A stretch of DNA of 64,000 nt from R-RK-3 sp963834945 (GTDB taxonomy: Bacteria > Pseudomonadota > Alphaproteobacteria > Rhizobiales > Rhodomicrobiaceae). The position numbers and the translations under genes were made by a program. Location of the stretch: contig CAWIDT010000001.1 in the NCBI GenBank assembly GCA_963834945.1, positions 62,001 through 126,000 on the forward strand, in the 5' to 3' direction. Below the pieces are notes generated by a model. That model ran no database searches, was not told the origin of the DNA, and saw nothing but the letters and a program-made list of their open reading frames with translations. Shown here one piece after another: positions 25,784 to 33,536 of the stretch; positions within the stretch are counted from its first letter, which is position 1; every line of letters starts with the position of its first letter.

Positions 25784-26587
25784 CTAAGCCCGCGCATCGT
25801 CACGCCGTTTGGCCTTCATATCGAAGAACAGCGCCTGGCTGGTGATCGCCTTGATTATTCTCCGGCTGGAACGGCTTGGTGATCAGGAAGGTCGGCTCGG
25901 GCCGCTCGCCGGTGAGCAGGCGTTCGGGAAACGCCGTGATGAAAACGATGGGAACGCCGATCGTTCGCAGAATCTCGTTGACCGCCTCGATGCCGGAACT
26001 GCCGTCGGCAAGCTGAATATCAGCAAGGACCAGCCCTACATTGCCTTTCCCTATGGCGTCAAGCGCCTCGCGGTGGGTGCGGGCGATCGCGGTGACGCGA
26101 TGCCCAAGGCTTGTCATGATTTCCTTAAGATCAAGCGCAATCATCGGCTCATCCTCGATGATAAGCACATCGGTCGTCACCTGACCGACCATTTCCCGAT
26201 TCGCGCGATCAACCAAACGTGAAAGTTCCTGCGGCGTGAGGTCCATCGCATGGGCCGCATCTTCCGCACTGAACCCTTCCAAGGCGCGCAGCAGATAGGC
26301 TTGTCGCGGTTTGGGCGAGAGGCGATGCAGCCGCTTGTCGGCGACGGTTTCAAAGTCTTCGGCAGCCGCGTCCTGGCGCGCCTTGATCTTCGTTCGCGCG
26401 GCGCAATAACTGACGGTACAAGCCAATTTTGGCGCCGCTCCTCGCTTTGAATGAGGGTGGGCTGGGCGATGAGATCTTCGAGCACCTTGGCGACCAGATC
26501 GTCACCTGCGGCCTGGCTACCGGTCACGGCCCTGGCATAACGGCGCAGGGTCGGAAGGGTGGTCGCGACGATGGAAGTGATGCGCAT
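25784..26587 (-). CDS. phyR: Response regulator PhyR (sigma-factor mimic fused to receiver), frameshifted
   Basis: PhyR is the anti-anti-sigma switch of the general stress response. The N-terminal sigma-like domain (about 1-125; TTLPTLRRYARAVTGSQAAG, then YLLRALEGFSAEDAAHAMDL) mimics EcfG and captures NepR. The C-terminal receiver (about 135-255; DVLIIEDEPMIALDLKEIMT, phospho-Asp in LVLADIQLADGSSG, LITKPF) controls that exposure. Two indels break it, one near 26430 in the sigma-like domain and one near 25862. After the second, the true end reads SQALFFDMKAKRRDDARA before a TAG at 25786. Rejoined length is about 268 aa, as expected. It is divergent from nepR-ecfG with its own EcfG promoter. 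Confidence 0.93.
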
Positions 26588-26623
26588 GTACCAGTCCCGA
26601 TGTTGAAATTGCCCGACACTTAT

Positions 26624-26648
26624 AACCTAAAAAGTGGGGGTTTGTTCC
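26624..26648 (-). promoter_or_regulatory. EcfG promoter of phyR
   Basis: On the minus strand, GGAAC (26648-26644), 17 bases, GTT (26626-26624). It lies 37 bases upstream of phyR and back to back with the nepR promoter. Confidence 0.7.
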
Positions 26649-26659
26649 GTTTTGTGGCT

Positions 26660-26684
26660 GGAACTTAATTAGCGGTCTTGGGTT
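26660..26684 (+). promoter_or_regulatory. EcfG promoter of nepR-ecfG
   Basis: GGAAC, 17 bases, GTT. It would make ecfG positively autoregulated. The leader to the preferred nepR start is about 200 bases. Confidence 0.65.
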
Positions 26685-26886
26685 CTATTGAAACTGCGCG
26701 TGCAAGGCCACAGTTTTTTCAATCTTTCCCATAGCCTGTTGCTTCAGAATATAATTGCGTATGAAGTGTTGTGCACAAAAATAAGGACGAATTAGGTCAA
26801 ACACAATGGAGAAAAATCGGCGCACTTCTTCTATCCGACGGTTTCAAGAAGGCACGAAACCGATTAAAAGCAGCAGGGACCCAGCT

Positions 26887-27078
26887 ATGATGACTTCTGA
26901 TTATAAGCGGGATCAAGTAACACGATTACCATCCAGACATATAGAGCGGGACGCGGAACTGGCGGAGCACATATTCGCGCAGCTTAAGTCTTCTTACGAC
27001 AAGCTATTGGATGAGCCGTTGCCGGCACATCTTCAGAGGCTTCTAAGCGAGCTAGACCGCCGGGAGAATGACTCTTGA
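26887..27078 (+). CDS. nepR: Anti-sigma factor NepR
   Basis: NepR holds EcfG inactive until phosphorylated PhyR takes it away. The family core is visible as two helices: AEHIFAQLKSSYDKLLDEPL and PAHLQRLLSELDRRE (usual form: iG-qLr-iYd-vl-EPvPdrf--LL--Le). The start at 26887 follows AGCAGGGA and gives 63 aa, the usual size. A start at 26806 would add a 27-residue basic tail with a poor ribosome site but cannot be excluded. Its stop overlaps the ecfG start (TTGA), so the two are translationally coupled, as in most alphaproteobacteria. Confidence 0.9.
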   Translation: MMTSDYKRDQVTRLPSRHIERDAELAEHIFAQLKSSYDKLLDEPLPAHLQRLLSELDRRENDS

Positions 27079-27626
27079 GCTCCGAGCAAGTGCGTACAGG
27101 CCTGGTGGCCTATCTTCCCAATCTCAGAGCGTTCGGGATCGCCCTTTGCGGCGATGCGGATCGCGCGGATGATCTCGTGCAGGAAACGATGCTGAAGGCT
27201 TGGAACAGCATCGACAGCTTCCAGGAGGGCACCAATTTACGGGCGTGGCTGTTCACAATCCTGCGGAATACGTATTTTTCCGAGTGCCGCCGCAGGCGCA
27301 GGGAAGTGCCTGACGAGGATGGCGATTATGTCGCCCGGCTCAGCGTCGCGCCGGCTCAGCAGGGCCGCATGGACGCGCAGGATCTGATGCGCGCCTTGGG
27401 CGAGCTTACCGACGACCAGCGCGAAGCTTTGATCCTGGTTGGGGCGGAAGGCTTTGCCTATGAGGAAGCGGCCGTCATCTGCAACTGCGCCGTGGGCACG
27501 ATCAAGAGCCGTGTCAATCGCGCCCGCAACAGGCTGGTCGAAATTCTTGGCGTCGATACGGTGCAGGATTTCGGCCCCGAGCCTTTGACCGAAGCGGTGC
27601 TGTTGCGCAACTCCGAAGGCCTTTGA
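27075..27626 (+). CDS. ecfG: General stress sigma factor EcfG
   Basis: This is the extracytoplasmic-function sigma factor of group ECF15. Region 2 is clear (LRAFGIALCGDADRADDLVQ, ETMLKAWNSIDSFQEGTNLR, AWLFTILRN). Region 4 contains ALGELTDDQREALILVGAEG and FAYEEAAVICNCAVGTIKSR, the helix-turn-helix that reads the GGAAC element. Length is 183 aa, normal. Translation begins at a TTG that overlaps the nepR stop by TTGA. Most nearby units carry GGAAC/CGTT promoters, so this factor probably controls the 20-30 kb island, itself and the BA14K gene at 55922. Confidence 0.95.
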   Translation: MSSEQVRTGLVAYLPNLRAFGIALCGDADRADDLVQETMLKAWNSIDSFQEGTNLRAWLFTILRNTYFSECRRRRREVPDEDGDYVARLSVAPAQQGRMDAQDLMRALGELTDDQREALILVGAEGFAYEEAAVICNCAVGTIKSRVNRARNRLVEILGVDTVQDFGPEPLTEAVLLRNSEGL

Positions 27627-27736
27627 GCGGCTTGCGCGGGAGCTTGGCCGGTCACAGCTATCCGGAGCGCTTGCGGTCGTCCCCGTCCTCACGCAGAATA
27701 CTCCCTCTTGGCGCGGTGCCCGCCTGTGCGAAGGCT

Positions 27737-27761
27737 GGAACCTAGTTCCCGGCAGGCTGTT
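27737..27761 (+). promoter_or_regulatory. EcfG promoter
   Basis: GGAAC, 17 bases, GTT, ending 31 bases before the DUF1328 start. Confidence 0.65.
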
Positions 27762-27791
27762 TCTCCAACGTCAGAAAATTAGGAGAGCACT

Positions 27792-27965
27792 ATGGGTAAT
27801 CTGCTGTATTGGGCGCTTGTGTTCCTCGTGATCGCAATCGTCGCGGCGGTTCTGGGCTTCGGCGGCGTGGCCGGGGCGGCTTCACAGGGCGCATCGCTAT
27901 TGTTTTGGATCGCAGTCATTCTGTTCGTCGTCTCGCTGGTCGCGGGTCTCGTCAGACGTGGCTGA
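27792..27965 (+). CDS. DUF1328 family small membrane protein
   Basis: This 57-aa protein starts MGNLLYWALVFLVIAIVAAV and has two hydrophobic helices separated by LGFGGVAGAASQGAS, the hallmark of DUF1328 (YtjA type). The ribosome site AGGAGAG lies 5 bases before the ATG. These peptides are common stress-associated membrane proteins without known function. The GTG start of the BrkB-family gene lies inside its end (8-base overlap), so the two are probably co-translated from the EcfG promoter upstream. Confidence 0.85.
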   Translation: MGNLLYWALVFLVIAIVAAVLGFGGVAGAASQGASLLFWIAVILFVVSLVAGLVRRG

Positions 27966-29022
27966 GGACAGTCCCTCAACCGAACGCACGACGCGTGGCA
28001 TCACCACGCGCGTGCTGACGACCCTGGGACTTTTCGCTGCCGGTTTTTTTGCCGCCAACGTGCTCGAAAAACCCCGCACCGAAGTGCGGAATTTTTTTGA
28101 CCGCATTCTGCGCCGGATCGTTTTTCAGGCAAAGCCGGAAATCTTTGCGCACGCAATCGCGCACCGCGCTGTCGCTGATCCACGAACTGTTCGCCAGCCT
28201 TTATCGAGCGCATCGTCTTCGAGCACAACATCACCAGCGTTGCGGCAGCCGCCGCTTTTTTTGTGGTGCTCGCAATATTCCCTGGGCTTGCGGCGCTGGT
28301 CTCGCTTTACGGCTTCCTCGGCGATCCCGCGGACATCAGGACTTTCATCGCGACGATGCCGCATATCGTGCCGCAGGACGTCGTGCTGCTCGTCCAGGAT
28401 TTCGTCGGCCAGCTCATCTCGCGGCCGGGCAAGAATCTCGGCACCTTCATCGTCAGCTTTTCCATCGCGATGTGGAGCGCCAATTCCGGCATGAAGGCGC
28501 TGATCGAGGCGCTGAACGTCGTCTATGAGCGCAAGGAGAAACGATCGTTCCTGCGGCGGAACGCGCTGTCTGCGGTTATGACGCTGACTTTCATGGTATT
28601 CATGATCGTCGCGGTGAACCTGATGATCCTGCCGATCGCGGGTTGGCTCAGCGCCACCTTCGGCGAGGCGCTGTTGAGCCTGCGCTGGATTTTCGCGCGT
28701 CCTCGCCGTGCAGATCATGATCTCGGCGCTGTTCTATTTCGCCCCATGCGGCAGGCAGAGGAAATGGCAGGTGCTCACCGCAGGCGCGACGCTCGCAGCG
28801 GTCATGTGGATCGCGCTGTCGATGCTGTTTTCCTATTACCTGACCAGCTTCGCCAATTATTCCGTCACCTACGGCTCGCTCGGGGCTGCGGCGATCTTCA
28901 TGACATGGCTCTGGCTAACGGTCATTACGCTTCTGATCGGGGCGGAGGTCGATGCAGCGGTCGAACATCTCGGCAAAGGCCCGGAACACGGGGAAAATCG
29001 GAGCCTGCTGCAAAATACCTGA
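27958..29022 (+). CDS. YihY/BrkB family inner-membrane protein, frameshifted
   Basis: The core of the family is clear: HNITSVAAAAAFFVVLAIFP (from about 28215), FVSFSIAMWSANSG-like segment IVSFSIAMWSANSGMKALIE, NVVYERKEKRSFLRRNALSA and the end TYGSLGAAAIFMTWLWLTVI plus LLIGAEVDAAVEH. These proteins have six to seven helices. The start is probably the GTG at 27958 (AEDSPSTERTTRG), giving a stress-type N-terminal extension with one helix. At least three indels break it, near 28140-28180 (two) and near 28705, and the sequence between 28150 and 28200 is not reliably read. Function is unknown despite older RNase BN and virulence names. Confidence 0.8.
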
Positions 29023-29184
29023 TCGGCGTGCTGCGAAACCAACACACCCCGCTCGATAGGATCGAGACGGGGCTGTCGGTCACGCAAAAGCAAATTAAGC
29101 TCGATCGTCAGTGTTCGCCCGACGAATCGGAAGAACCGGAGCGGGTCACTGCAAAAAGGAATCCGGCCGCAAGCGGTAAAATCG

Positions 29185-29559
29185 TCAAGCAGGGGCGCCT
29201 GCCGCACGGCGCGAAACGCGACGCGCCCCGCTCCCAGCAGCAACGCCGGATTGCAGCATCAAAGCGGAAGCCGCAAAAGATCGTCTGGCTTGCGTCAATG
29301 CCTCTTGCTTCAGCGTTTCCTGGTGCCGCCTCTGGGCTGCGAAGACACCGACCATGATCAGGCCGATGACGGCGAATGCGATAGCCAAGGCGATCGCCGC
29401 CGTCAGCTCGCTATAATGATTGCTGATAGCGATGTAGATCGCGGCAACGCCGAAGGTCGCCGCAATCAGAAAGGGCACCACCATGGCCACCATCCCGGTG
29501 ATACGGGTCGTAACCGATGCCACATTAAGTTTCACATAATCCGCAAGCGCGCTGAACAT
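29185..29559 (-). CDS. YqjE-like (phage-holin-superfamily, DUF1469-type) membrane protein
   Basis: This 124-aa protein starts MFSALADYVKLNVASVTTRI. It has two hydrophobic helices in tandem (about 22-42 and 50-76), then a basic amphipathic segment (QRRHQETLKQEALTQARRSF). The arrangement matches YqjE-type proteins. It begins 12 bases after the YqjD-like gene, the same order as yqjD-yqjE in enterobacteria, which supports the assignment. The C-terminal 20 residues are low-complexity and may be affected by an indel. Probably expressed with its neighbour from the promoter at 29890. Confidence 0.65.
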   Translation of the reverse strand: MFSALADYVKLNVASVTTRITGMVAMVVPFLIAATFGVAAIYIAISNHYSELTAAIALAIAFAVIGLIMVGVFAAQRRHQETLKQEALTQARRSFAASALMLQSGVAAGSGARRVSRRAAGAPA

Positions 29560-29570
29560 CTCCGAGCGCT

Positions 29571-29858
29571 CTAGCGCTTCCAGAGCGCGCCAAGGACGAA
29601 ACCAACCGCTACCGCGCCTATGAGGGTGCTCATCGGGCGCGTCTGAATGGATTCGTCCAACTTGTCAGCCGCCTGGTTGGCATAGTCGCGCACGGCGTCG
29701 CGGGCTTCTTTGGTGCGCACGGAGACTTCGTCGACGACCTGGTCCAATTTCTCCGACGCGCGGTCGGCGACTTCCGACGCCTTGTTCTTCAACTTATTGG
29801 CGGCATTTTCCGCCGCTGTGGCGGCTTCGTTACCATAAGCTTTGGTTGTGTTGTCCAT
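29571..29858 (-). CDS. YqjD/ElaB-like DUF883 membrane-anchored protein
   Basis: This 95-aa protein starts MDNTTKAYGNEAATAAENAA. A long amphipathic helix rich in Ala, Lys, Glu and Asp (ANKLKNKASEVADRASEKLD) is followed by a C-terminal membrane helix ending GFVLGALWKR. The tail is nearly identical to that of the protein at 21242 (GFVLGALWKA), so these are paralogues. In E. coli, DUF883 proteins are C-tail-anchored, stationary-phase and ribosome-associated. First gene of a two-gene unit with the YqjE-like gene. Confidence 0.82.
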   Translation of the reverse strand: MDNTTKAYGNEAATAAENAANKLKNKASEVADRASEKLDQVVDEVSVRTKEARDAVRDYANQAADKLDESIQTRPMSTLIGAVAVGFVLGALWKR

Positions 29859-29889
29859 CTCGTCCTCCTCAAATTAAACCTGGTCGCAT

Positions 29890-29914
29890 AACGCTCGTGC
29901 GGACATATGGTTCA
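29890..29914 (-). promoter_or_regulatory. Variant EcfG promoter for the yqjDE-like pair
   Basis: On the minus strand, TGAAC, 16 bases, CGTT, 32 bases upstream of the start codon. One mismatch in the -35 element. Confidence 0.45.
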
Positions 29915-30027
29915 AAGCTTGTTTCGCTGCCGGGCGCAAAGGCTTTGGCGCGCGCCACCCACTTATTTTTCCGCGCACTGGCCAGGGCGGCGCTTGCCTC
30001 CCCAGGCTGATGCAATGTGCCGCTTGC

Positions 30028-30056
30028 CAAGAAAGATGCAGAGTGTATCTTTCTTG
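30028..30056. promoter_or_regulatory. Perfect inverted repeat upstream of the single-domain regulator
   Basis: Ten-base arms CAAGAAAGAT and ATCTTTCTTG with a 9-base gap, 46 bases before the ATG at 30102. It could be an operator or an RNA hairpin in the leader. It does not have a proper terminator T-run. Confidence 0.5.
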
Positions 30057-30101
30057 TTCCATTCGAGGCATTTGCGGAGTCTATGGACGGAGTTTGCTGA
30101 G

Positions 30102-30464
30102 ATGACCAACACCCCGATGGCAGGTAAGGTGCTGATCGTCGAAGACGAAATGCTTATCGCCATGATGCTGCAGGACATGGTTGCCGATGCTGGGCTGGAA
30201 GTCGAGGGCGTCGCCAACTCGCTCACCGCCGGGATCGAACTTGCCAGGCGGGCGGATTTCGATCTGGCAATCCTGGACATCAACCTCAATGGCGAGGAAG
30301 TCTACCCGGTCGCCGAAATTTTGCGGAAGCGCGGCATACCCTTCATTTTTTCCACGGGCTATGGGGCAGGCGGAGTGCGATCCGGCTTCGACGGGGCGCC
30401 ACAGGTCATGAAGCCGTTCCAGCAGGACCTGCTCATGGACGCGCTGAAAACCGCCTTGGCATAG
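30102..30464 (+). CDS. Single-domain response regulator, FAT GUY type
   Basis: This 120-aa receiver-only protein has acidic-pocket residues in VLIVEDEML, the phospho-Asp in DLAILDINLNG and the conserved Lys in QVMKPFQ. The segment IPFIFSTGYG is a close match to the FAT GUY motif (PF-FATGY) that marks a receiver subfamily found in general stress response phosphorelays, for example SdrG of Sphingomonas. There is no output domain. Because it lies beside the PhyR/EcfG island, it probably exchanges phosphate with the HWE kinase or competes with PhyR. The start was chosen at MTNTPMAGK, after GGAG; a longer reading has no match. Confidence 0.83.
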   Translation: MTNTPMAGKVLIVEDEMLIAMMLQDMVADAGLEVEGVANSLTAGIELARRADFDLAILDINLNGEEVYPVAEILRKRGIPFIFSTGYGAGGVRSGFDGAPQVMKPFQQDLLMDALKTALA

Positions 30465-30472
30465 CAAGACGC

Positions 30473-30935
30473 CTATTCGACCGGCTCGGTCAGGCGCGCG
30501 GCGCTTGGCCTCGATCTGGCCGATGGCGTCCTCCACCGCGTCGAACACCAGCAAGGTCGAAGCGTGCCGCGCCCGGTAATCGCGGACCGGCTCCAATACG
30601 GCCAAGTCGGCCCATGCCCCGGCTGGCGGCTCGCCGCCATCCTTCAACATCCGCCGCATCTGTCGCCCGACCTCGCGCAACTCCGCAGCGGTCGCGCCGA
30701 TAATGTGCTGGCCCACCACGGCGGCTGAACTCTGGCCCAGCAGGCAGGCCTTCACGTCCTGGCCGTAATCCGTCACAACATCGCCGTCCATCCGCAAATC
30801 GACCAGGATGCGCGAGCCGCAAAGCTTGGAATGCGCACGCGCCGTGGCGTCCGGTGAGGCGAGCCGACTTGTATGCGGGATATTCGCCGCCAGTTCGAGG
30901 ATCCTGTCGTTGTAGATGTCATCCAGATCGACCAT
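30473..30935 (-). CDS. NifU/SufU-like iron-sulfur cluster scaffold protein, probably frameshifted at the end
   Basis: This is a cytoplasmic scaffold-type protein of about 153 aa. The start at 30935 gives MVDLDDIYNDRILELAANIP. The conserved Cys residues are in AHSKLCGSRILVDL and DYGQDVKACLLGQSSAAVVG. The third position of classical NifU is Ala here (YRARHAS), as in many alphaproteobacterial members. The original frame runs on without family match. One indel near 30495 would end it as EAKRRALTEPVE at a TAG (30473-30475), the usual C-terminus. It is divergent from folE, a common neighbourhood in this class. Confidence 0.78.
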
Positions 30936-31143
30936 GCGAGTCCCCGTGCCATTCATCCGGCTTGCTTGAAGCCGCAGAGCCCCAAGATTATATCAGCAGA
31001 CGCGCCGCGCAAGCCACACGCGCGATGCCTTAACACCGCGGCTGATATGTAGTAAGCCGCTAGGAGCCTGGCAATCGGGCAGCGAGCGGATTTCGGAAAT
31101 GGCGCGTGGGGCCGCTGCCGACGCCTCAGCACAGGGCACATGA

Positions 31144-31792
31144 ATGGACGCATTTTCCAATGAGCGCCGGGCGCCGAACGGCCGGATGACGCCGCCGCAA
31201 AAGCGAACCCGCCCCGAGCCGCGCCGAGGCGGAGGCCGCTGTGCGCACCCTGATCCGCTATGCGGGCGATGATCCAAGCCGCGAGGGGCTGAGCGACACC
31301 CCTGGCCGTGTCGTGGAAGCCTATGAGGAGTTCTTCGCCGGCTATGGCGAGGACCCCGCGGAATTGCTGGCGCGTACCTTCGAGGAGGTGCACGGCTATG
31401 ACGACATGGTGATGGTGCGCGATATCAGGCTGGAATCCCATTGCGAACATCACATGCTGCCCATTCTGGGGGTCGCGCATGTCGCCTATCTGCCGCAGAA
31501 CCGGGTGGTCGGCATTTCGAAGCTCGCCCGCGTCGTCGACGTGTTCGCCAAGCGCCTGCAAACCCAGGAAACGATGACGGCACAGATCGCCGAGGCCATC
31601 GACACCGCCTTGAAGCCGCGCGGCGTCGCCATTCTCATCGATGCGCTGCATCAGTGCATGACGACGCGCGGCGTTCACAAGCCGAATGCCTCCACCATCA
31701 CGACGCGTTTCCTTGGCGTCTTCGCCGAGAATGCCGAGTATCGCGACCGGTTCCTGAGGATGATCCAGGGGCCGCGCATCGTGTCCGGCTGA
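31144..31792 (+). CDS. folE: GTP cyclohydrolase I, frameshifted near the N-terminus
   Basis: It converts GTP to dihydroneopterin triphosphate, the first step of folate synthesis. Conserved features are the zinc ligands in LESHCEHHMLPI, the substrate loop in PQNRVVGISKLARVVDVFAK, and QCMTTRGVHKPNASTITTRF. The N-terminus starts at the ATG at 31144 (MDAFSNERRAPNG). One missing base near 31220 shifts into the frame that continues AEAEAAVRTLIRYAGDDPSR. Rejoined length (about 216 aa) is normal. hisI follows 4 bases after its stop, so the two genes form an operon. Confidence 0.93.
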
Positions 31793-31796
31793 GCCG

Positions 31797-32211
31797 ATGA
31801 CCGGCACCTCCGCCAACAAGCAGCAGCTCGAACAGGGCCTTGCCTTCACGCCGCGCTTCGATGCCGGCGGGCTGATGGCGGCCATCGTCACGGATGCCGG
31901 CGAGCGGCGAGGTGCTGATGCTCGCCTTCATGAATGAAGAGGCGCTGACGAAAACCCTGGCGACAGGAGAGGCGCATTTCTGGAGCCGCTCGCGCCGCAC
32001 CTTATGGCGCAAGGGCGAAACCAGCGGCAACGTGTTGCGTGTCGTCGAGATGCGCACCGATTGCGATCAGGATTGCGTGCTGCTGCGGGTCGAGATCGGC
32101 GGCGGCGGCGCGGCTTGCCATACCGGCCGAAAATCCTGCTTCTACCGCCGCATCGAGGCGGACGGGCCGGGCGCCGCTGACGCCCGGCTGTCATTTATCG
32201 CCCGTGATTAG
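31797..32211 (+). CDS. hisI: Phosphoribosyl-AMP cyclohydrolase, frameshifted
   Basis: Third step of histidine synthesis: opens the adenine ring of phosphoribosyl-AMP. Starting at 31797 the frame reads MTGTSANKQQLEQGLAFTPR and then GLMAAIVTDA. One indel near 31905 leads to SGEVLMLAFMNEEALTKTLA. Metal and substrate motifs follow: FWSRSRRTLWRKGETSGN, MRTDCDQDCVLLRV and ACHTGRKSCFYRR, with the Cys and Asp ligands of zinc and magnesium. Length about 138 aa. Its end overlaps the convergent GFA gene by 4 bases. Confidence 0.93.
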
Positions 32212-32621
32212 CGGCTTCTGCCGTCGAATTCGGTAATCTTGATCGTCTTCAGGTCGAAATCGTCCAGGCAGCGCACATTCACGGCGACCATCGGCGTGCC
32301 GTCCGGGCCTGTGCCCCGAGCAAAGGATTTGATGCCGCAATCGGGACAAATCATGTGGTGGATGACATGCTTATTGAACTGGTAGTCGATAAGGTCGTCC
32401 GCGCCGCTCTTCAGCTTGAAGTGCGAGGCAGGAACGAATTCGAGTAAAGAGCCGCTTTTCATGCAGATAGAGCAGTTGCATTCTATGGCTTTGTCGAAGG
32501 TGGCGGTAACCTCATAACGGATTTTGCCGCAGTGACAGCCGCCTTCATGGGTCTTGGCCGGTGATTTTGCCGCCGGCTTTTCGCCGGTCGAACTCTTCGT
32601 GTCGCTTTTGGGTTTAGCCAT
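32208..32621 (-). CDS. GFA family (glutathione-dependent formaldehyde-activating-like) zinc protein
   Basis: The start at 32621 (MAKPKSDTKSSTGEK) gives a Lys/Ala-rich tail of about 27 residues, followed by the Mss4-like GFA fold. The zinc ligands are in GGCHCGKIRYEV, ECNCSICMKSG and ICPDCGIKSFARG, the full CxC...CxxC...CxxC set. The named reaction (binding of formaldehyde to glutathione) is not proven for most family members. Length is 137 aa. It ends inside the end of hisI. Confidence 0.87.
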   Translation of the reverse strand: MAKPKSDTKSSTGEKPAAKSPAKTHEGGCHCGKIRYEVTATFDKAIECNCSICMKSGSLLEFVPASHFKLKSGADDLIDYQFNKHVIHHMICPDCGIKSFARGTGPDGTPMVAVNVRCLDDFDLKTIKITEFDGRSR

Positions 32622-32783
32622 TTGTCCTCCTTGATCCGAGCCAATGGGTCCGCGTCCTTCGCAAATCGAAGCGGCGCAATGACTTGCTGGCGCTTTTTGC
32701 CAGGGAATCTGGCAGAGTTGCAAGCCGGCCGAAACCGACGCTCCGACGAATGTTCCTCATCCGCAGTTGGCCAAGGGTTTCTC

Positions 32784-33536
32784 ATGCAGCGACTTGATTC
32801 AGACGGTGTCAGCATTTCATTCCTTGATGAAGGCGAAGGCGATCCCATCCTTCTCATTCACGGCTTCGCGTCCAACAGCACCGTCAACTGGCGCAATACC
32901 AACTGGATCAAAACGCTGAATGGCGGTGGCTTCCGGGTCATCGCGTTCGACAACAGGGGGCATGGCCAGAGCGAGAAGCTTTACGATCCTGCCGATTACA
33001 GTTCCCCGATCATGGCCGAGGACGCACGGCGGCTCCTGGACCATCTCGGCATCGCCAAGGCCGACATCATGGGCTTTTCCATGGGCGCGCGCATTGCGGC
33101 TTTCCTGACCTTCAACCATCCCGAGCGGGTGCGCAGCGTTATCTTCGCAGGATTGGGCGGCAATATGGTGAGGGGCGTCGGCGCGCCCGAGGCCATCGCC
33201 GCCGCGCTTGAGGCGCCGAATGCGGAGGAGATCAAAAGCGATGCGGCGCGCAGCTTCCGGGTATTCGCCGAACAGACCCGGAGCGACCGGAGGGCGCTTG
33301 CCGCCTGCATCCGCTCCTCCCGGGACAAGATCACGCCCGAACAGCTTGCCTCCATCCGTGTGCCGGTGCTCGTGGCTGTCGGTACCGAGGATGTGATCGG
33401 CGGGTCCGCTTCCGAACTCGCGGCGCTCATCCCCGGAGCGGAGACGCTGGAGATCGTGGGCAAGGACCATATGAAGAGTGTCGGCGATCTCAGCTACAAA
33501 AAGGGCGTTCTGAATTTTCTCTCGCGGCGTCCATGA
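32784..33536 (+). CDS. Alpha/beta hydrolase
   Basis: This 250-aa protein has the classical hydrolase fold: oxyanion region ILLIHGFASNSTVNW, strand VIAFDNRGHGQSEK, nucleophile elbow GFSMGA (Ser), the acid in VAVGTEDVIGG and the His in VGKDHM. The start at 32784 is the ATG before QRLDSDGVSISFLDEGEGD. The substrate is unknown. Its stop overlaps the start of the DUF952 gene and that gene overlaps pyrD, so all three are co-transcribed. Confidence 0.88.
   Translation: MQRLDSDGVSISFLDEGEGDPILLIHGFASNSTVNWRNTNWIKTLNGGGFRVIAFDNRGHGQSEKLYDPADYSSPIMAEDARRLLDHLGIAKADIMGFSMGARIAAFLTFNHPERVRSVIFAGLGGNMVRGVGAPEAIAAALEAPNAEEIKSDAARSFRVFAEQTRSDRRALAACIRSSRDKITPEQLASIRVPVLVAVGTEDVIGGSASELAALIPGAETLEIVGKDHMKSVGDLSYKKGVLNFLSRRP

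Noticed and set aside
32733..32756. GGAAC/GTT pair upstream of the GFA gene on the minus strand
   Set aside because: The spacer is 16 bases before GTT, one shorter than all other sites here, and no C precedes GTT. It is too weak to call.
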